Source: Candidatus Thiothrix putei
GTDB taxonomy: Bacteria > Pseudomonadota > Gammaproteobacteria > Thiotrichales > Thiotrichaceae
Assembly: GCA_029972225.1 (NCBI GenBank)
Contig: CP124756.1
Location: 558,001-622,000 of the forward strand
Direction: 5' to 3'
Length of the DNA: 64,000 nt
The notes under the pieces are model-generated. The model did no database searches. It was not told the DNA's origin and saw nothing but the letters and a program-made list of their open reading frames with translations. The position numbers were made by a program, and so were the translations under genes. Shown here piece after piece: positions 60,306 through 64,000 of the stretch (positions are counted from its first letter, which is position 1; each line of letters opens with the position of its first letter).

Positions 60306-61687
60306 GAGCCACTTGCAAAATTACATTTTCAGCGTGAACCTTCCTTCATCTGAAGGAAAAAAGAAGTGTGGGCTGCCGTTTTCGGCGATAATAGAAGCGT
60401 CAAAACAACCATTAAGCCCACGCTATGAATTCTACCGAACGCGCCCTGATTGCACAACGCTGGAGTTTGCTGCAAATTGAAATACTGCCTTGCTTCAATG
60501 ATGCCTTTGGCACATTGACCCCCAAGCTTGAAAAGCTCATTCACGTACTGGAGCTGACGCGCATTGAAGATTTTGTGCGCTCTTTTCGTGATGGGTCTGG
60601 ACGGCCAGCGACGGAGCGATCTTGGTTTGCCAATGCTTTTGTCGCCAAAAGCGTGCTCAATATTGTCAATACGCGAGCACTCATTGACCGGCTGCAAAAC
60701 GATCGCTCCCTGCGACGCATCTGCGGGTTTCCCCTGACCAAGAAACTGCCTTCCGAATCCACCTTTTCACGTGCCTTCGCTGAATTTGCTGAACAGCGTT
60801 TAGCGGAACGTGTGCATGAAACGTTGGTGAAAACGTATTTGGGCGATGCGCTGATCGGCCACCTGTGTCGGGATTCAACAGCCATTGAGGCACGTGAACG
60901 GCCTGTTGCCGAGGAAAAGCCAAAGAAAAAACAAGGGCAAACACGGATTCAGCGCCAACGGGAACAGTCACTTCAGCAAGCACTCGATGAGATACCGGTT
61001 CAGTGTAACCGGGGGACGAAGAAGAATGCCCAAGGCTACAAGCACAGTTGGAACGGCTACAAACTGCATATCGATACCGCCGATTGTGGTGTCCCGATAG
61101 CAGCCATTCTGTCTTCCGCCTCCTTTCACGACAGCGGGGCAGCCATCCCACTCTCTCAAATCAGTGCCCAACGTGTCACCAGTCTCTACGACCTGATGGA
61201 TGCGGCCTATTGCAGTGCTGATTTGCACGAATACAGCCGTCATCTGGGGCATGTCCCTCTGATTGATCACAATCCTCGCGGCGGACAGAAAGAAGCGTTT
61301 GAACCTGCTGATGCCGAGCGTTACAAAATTCGCAGCACCGTAGAACGAACCAATGCCCGCCTGAAGGATGAATTTGGTGGTCGGAATGTGTGGGTGCAAG
61401 GTGCGCAAAAAGTTTACAGCCACTTGATGTTTGGGATTTTGGTGTTGAGTGCTGATCAACTGATGCGTGTCTTGTTATAAAGCGACTGGGTTTGAAAAAA
61501 CACGGGAAGACTGACTGAAAAACAGGAGCAGTCGCATCGGTATGGGTGAAATTTAGCAAAAGTTACGGTAAAACTGAAAAAGCTCAGGTTTCGTTGGTCA
61601 AATTGAGTAAAAAATCGGCTGAATATGCGGCGTTCGGTCAATGCTGAAAATTGAGCAACTCAGTTTGTCGGATTTTGCAAGTCGCTC
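60306..61687 (+). mobile_element. DDE insertion sequence in hsdS (IS5/IS1182-like)
   Basis: 1382 bp. Ends are imperfect inverted repeats: GAGCCACTTGCAAAAT on the left and the complement of GAGCGACTTGCAAAAT on the right, with a second inner block (TTTTCAGC) on both sides. It is flanked by a 4-bp duplication GGAG (60302-60305, 61688-61691). Removing it with one GGAG restores [11 protein letters not shown] in hsdS. The transposase is on the opposite strand to hsdS. Confidence 0.87.
60425..61480 (+). CDS. DDE transposase (IS5/IS1182-like)
   Basis: A 351-residue transposase. The N-terminal DUF772-like part is LIHVLELTRIEDFVRSFRDGSG, then FPLTKKLPSESTFSRAFAEF. Catalytic acids fall in CRDSTAIEARERP, LYDLMDAAYCSADLHEY and STVERTNARLKDEFGGR. 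A Lys/Gln-rich linker lies in between. It appears complete. Exact IS family assignment would need a database; the 4-bp target duplication fits several DDE groups. Confidence 0.85.
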   Translation: MNSTERALIAQRWSLLQIEILPCFNDAFGTLTPKLEKLIHVLELTRIEDFVRSFRDGSGRPATERSWFANAFVAKSVLNIVNTRALIDRLQNDRSLRRICGFPLTKKLPSESTFSRAFAEFAEQRLAERVHETLVKTYLGDALIGHLCRDSTAIEARERPVAEEKPKKKQGQTRIQRQREQSLQQALDEIPVQCNRGTKKNAQGYKHSWNGYKLHIDTADCGVPIAAILSSASFHDSGAAIPLSQISAQRVTSLYDLMDAAYCSADLHEYSRHLGHVPLIDHNPRGGQKEAFEPADAERYKIRSTVERTNARLKDEFGGRNVWVQGAQKVYSHLMFGILVLSADQLMRVLL

Positions 61688-62135
61688 GGAGGGAAACGAA
61701 ATTTAAGTTCCTTTGCTACCGTAACATTAAAATGCTGCTGTGCTGCACCAACCAAATTTCCCGCAACTAAATTCTTGCCGAATGATGAGTTAAAAATAGC
61801 AGCCAAAAAATAGGGATTAAGATTTTTACCCGGCCTGATAATTACCAAGTCACTACAGTTTGCTTCACCAAGTGATTCTGGAATAACGCAGGCTGTACCC
61901 GGATAACCTGTTCTAACAACTGCAACATCACCAGGTTTTAGCGATGACTTTTTCAACTTGGCGTGAAAGGCATTATCAACAAACATCAAGTTATTGAAGT
62001 CGAGATAATAAGGCTTGATGTTTAAAGAGCGAAGAAAAGGTATGCCTTTTTCAACATATTCATTAGCCATTGAGCCGACAAAACCAACTGTCACCGTTTC
62101 GCATAACTCAAACAGTTTTTTTTCTTCCCAATTTT

Positions 62136-63998
62136 TCATGCGTCACCTGTTAACACTTGCAGGTTGGCGGCGATGACTTTTTCGAGTTCGCGGGCTTCGT
62201 CGTTGAGTTTGGTGAACTCCTCGTTCATGGCGATGAGGTCGGCGAGGAATTCTTCTTCGGTCTTGCCGTCTTCTTCGATGACCACGCCAACGTACCGCCC
62301 CGGATTCAGCGAGTAATCCTGTTCTTGCACCTCGGCAGGGGACGCGAGTTTGCACAGCCCGGTCACGTCTTCGTAACGCGCCGCCGGAAACCGTTCCTGC
62401 AACCAGTGGATGTGCTGAAAGGTGCTTTCCGCGCTGCTGACTTCCTTGTGCAATTGCTCCAACGCCGCTTTGAGCTGCTTGGTTTCACGGTCAGTTCCCG
62501 CCCGTTTGCCTTCCGCTTTCGCCGCCTCCGCCTTGGTTTTTTCGTGGGTGCGGATAATCTTGTCGAGCTTTTTCAAACCCGCGTGCAAGCCCACAAAGAA
62601 CGGATCAAACGTCGCCCGCAACCCGTGTTGCAACGCATTCATTTCATCCAGCGCGGCATCATCGCCAGCCATGTTTTCAGTACTTTCCACATAATCCTGA
62701 TACGCCTGTTCCAACGCCGCCAAGCCCTGCCATTGTGCCAGCAAATCCTGCACCGCCTGCTTGCCCTGTGCCTCCGCCAACACCGCCAACAATTGCGCAC
62801 TTACGGGTTCAACCTGCTGCTGGTTTTCCGCCAACCGCGCCATACCGTCGGTGAAATAGCCATCAATCAAGCCCAGGAACTCGGCACGTTCGCCCTTGTG
62901 CAGCTTGCTGATAACCGCAATGTTCTGGATTTGCGCCTCGGTAAATTCGCGGTGCGCCCGGTCAATCTGGGTAAAAATATTCCGCGCATCAATGAACAGA
63001 ATCTTGTTATCCGCCTTCGCCTTGTCAAAAAACCACAAGGTCGCAGGCAGCGTCACGGTGTAAAACATATTCGAGGGCAGCGTCAACATCGCGTAAATCA
63101 GGTTGTTATCCACCAGTTTCTGGCGCATTTCCGCCTCGGAATGCCGCGCATCACTCGCCGAATTCGCCATCACCAACGCCGCCCGCCCCTTGGCTTTCAA
63201 TGAGGTGGCGAACAGGCTGATCCACAAATAATTGGCATTCGGCACGGTTTCCTTGCCCTGATCCACCTGCTTGAGCTTGGTCTTGTTGCGCGGGATGCCG
63301 TAAGTGTTGAAACGCGGGTCATTTTCCACCGTCGCCACCGGCACATCATCGACATTGAACGGCGGATTCGCCATCACGAAATCAAACTTGCCGAAGCCGT
63401 CAAACGGGTTTTCGCTGTAACTGTTCGCCAGCCGGATGTCGCCGCGCAAGCCGTTCACCGCGAGGTTCATCTTCGCCAGCTTAACGCTATCGAGGGTCTT
63501 TTCCTGCCCGTACACAAACAACTGGTCGCCCGCATCCTGCTTGCCCGCCTTGCTCAATGCCGCCCGCCGCCGCTGCACAAAATGTTGGGACTGCACAAAC
63601 ATCCCGCCCGACCCACACGCCGGGTCATACACCGAACCATGATGCGGCTCGATGATTTCCACCATCAGCTTGACCACCGAAGTCGGGGTGAAGAACTCGC
63701 CGCCTTTTTGCCCCTCACTCAGGGCAAACTTGCCGAGGAAGAACTCGTAGATTTTGCCGAACACATCACCACTGGCATCCAGCGGAATGTTGGCAAAACT
63801 TTTCACCAGATCAAACAATACCGTGCGGCTTTCCGGGGTGCGGTTGAAGGAAAAGTATTCCTCCTTGGGCAACACGCCTTCCAGTTCCGGCTTGTATTGC
63901 TCCATCGCCTCCATCGCCAGCTTGATGGCTTTGGCAATGTCTTCCTGCCCCGGCAAGTTCAGCAAATGCGCGTAACGCGCCGATTCCGGCAGGTAAAA
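62136..63998 (-). CDS. hsdM: Type I R-M methyltransferase subunit HsdM (system 2; 5' end outside window)
   Basis: N6-adenine methylase subunit of system 2. The frame is open to the window edge (FYLPESARYAHLLNLPGQED), so the start lies beyond base 64000. Visible are GGEFFTPTSVVKLMVE, SAM motif VYDPACGSGGMFVQS and catalytic ANPPFNVDDV. A long C-terminal region contains coiled-coil stretches (KTKAEAAKAEGKR) and ends LQVLTGDA. It overlaps the hsdS remnant by 4 bp. Different in sequence and length from the HsdM at position 1. Without HsdS it cannot methylate specifically in the known mechanism. Confidence 0.95.
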   Translation of the reverse strand, partial: FYLPESARYAHLLNLPGQEDIAKAIKLAMEAMEQYKPELEGVLPKEEYFSFNRTPESRTVLFDLVKSFANIPLDASGDVFGKIYEFFLGKFALSEGQKGGEFFTPTSVVKLMVEIIEPHHGSVYDPACGSGGMFVQSQHFVQRRRAALSKAGKQDAGDQLFVYGQEKTLDSVKLAKMNLAVNGLRGDIRLANSYSENPFDGFGKFDFVMANPPFNVDDVPVATVENDPRFNTYGIPRNKTKLKQVDQGKETVPNANYLWISLFATSLKAKGRAALVMANSASDARHSEAEMRQKLVDNNLIYAMLTLPSNMFYTVTLPATLWFFDKAKADNKILFIDARNIFTQIDRAHREFTEAQIQNIAVISKLHKGERAEFLGLIDGYFTDGMARLAENQQQVEPVSAQLLAVLAEAQGKQAVQDLLAQWQGLAALEQAYQDYVESTENMAGDDAALDEMNALQHGLRATFDPFFVGLHAGLKKLDKIIRTHEKTKAEAAKAEGKRAGTDRETKQLKAALEQLHKEVSSAESTFQHIHWLQERFPAARYEDVTGLCKLASPAEVQEQDYSLNPGRYVGVVIEEDGKTEEEFLADLIAMNEEFTKLNDEARELEKVIAANLQVLTGDA

Positions 63999-64000
63999 GC

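Larger units (their letters stand above)
58091..62139 (-). pseudogene. hsdS: hsdS of type I system 2, split by two insertion sequences
   Basis: Three segments of one gene: 61688-62139 (first target-recognition domain, starting MKNWEEKKLFELCETVTVG), 59834-60301 (spacer [18 protein letters not shown] and second recognition domain) and 58091-58361 (RLENFNAGAGVPSLNRNHLA to the end). Counting one copy of each target duplication, they sum to 1191 bp, 396 codons plus stop, in one frame, the normal HsdS size. The breaks are an IS66-type element (58370-59833) and a DDE element (60306-61687). It starts 4 bp inside hsdM. As it stands system 2 has no specificity subunit. Confidence 0.92.

Noticed and set aside
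60321..61660. Element ends at the inner TTTTCAGC repeats
   Set aside because: That choice leaves no target duplication and an hsdS with two spacer starts; the outer GAGC ends give a 4-bp duplication and restore the frame.

Overview
The window reads as a chromosomal segment of a gammaproteobacterium. Supporting genes are ubiK, a glnK-amtB pair behind a sigma-54/NtrC promoter, class Ia nrdA/nrdB, glmU-glmS, the gammaproteobacterial type of gshA, trhP and proC-yggT-yggU. A Gly/Asn-rich secreted protein resembling sulfur globule proteins, together with the mtnBDC salvage genes, makes a filamentous sulfur oxidiser (Thiothrix-like, Thiotrichaceae) my best guess. That placement is inference; no rRNA or marker comparison was possible.

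Layout. 1-12335: type I restriction-modification (R-M) island 1 (hsdM, a YhcG-type nuclease, hsdS, DUF3800, an unknown gene, DUF6933, an AlbA/ATPase protein, hsdR, a YgjP-like protease). 12388-14271: urease accessory genes ureEFG without ureD or ureABC. 14275-16495: ubiK and glnK-amtB. 16569-19003: a decayed yhcG homologue cut by a tnpB-only element. 19054-21250: a desaturase followed by a truncated SDR, a DUF2269/DUF4166 chimera and a relic. 21354-25067: an AraC-type membrane regulator and an MNIO (DUF692/DUF2063) RiPP operon with two different Cys-rich precursors. 25381-35357: nrdA and nrdB, separated by a 5.8-kb block of two R-M systems. 35501-43581: sulfur-globule-like protein, mtnBDC, glmUS, a SulP transporter and a small secreted protein. 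43707-47051: an IS607-type element whose tnpB is interrupted by an ISKra4-like element. 47182-53228: gshA, a structured RNA leader plus RRM protein, yggU (frameshifted), yggT, proC, small membrane proteins and trhP. 53317-63998: type I island 2 (hsdR, a broken PIN toxin with UPF0175 antitoxin, fic-yhfG, hsdS split by two insertion sequences, hsdM running off the window).

How it works together. The window is rich in DNA defence: two type I systems and a block of two type II-like systems, plus toxin-antitoxin modules. System 1 looks intact although its HsdR carries two 33-codon palindromic-repeat insertions. System 2 has lost its specificity subunit, but removing both insertion sequences with one target duplication each restores a 396-codon frame exactly. 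The R-M block between nrdA and nrdB starts 4 bp after nrdA, so it probably rides on the nrd transcript.

The most notable system is the MNIO operon. Its first precursor carries an EF-hand pair between its cysteine motifs. Its second is a predicted lipoprotein with four 8-residue GKCGA repeats. It resembles the HvfA/bufferin copper-binding RiPP families but with unusual precursors. A second candidate novelty is a 113-nt multi-stem RNA upstream of the RRM gene.
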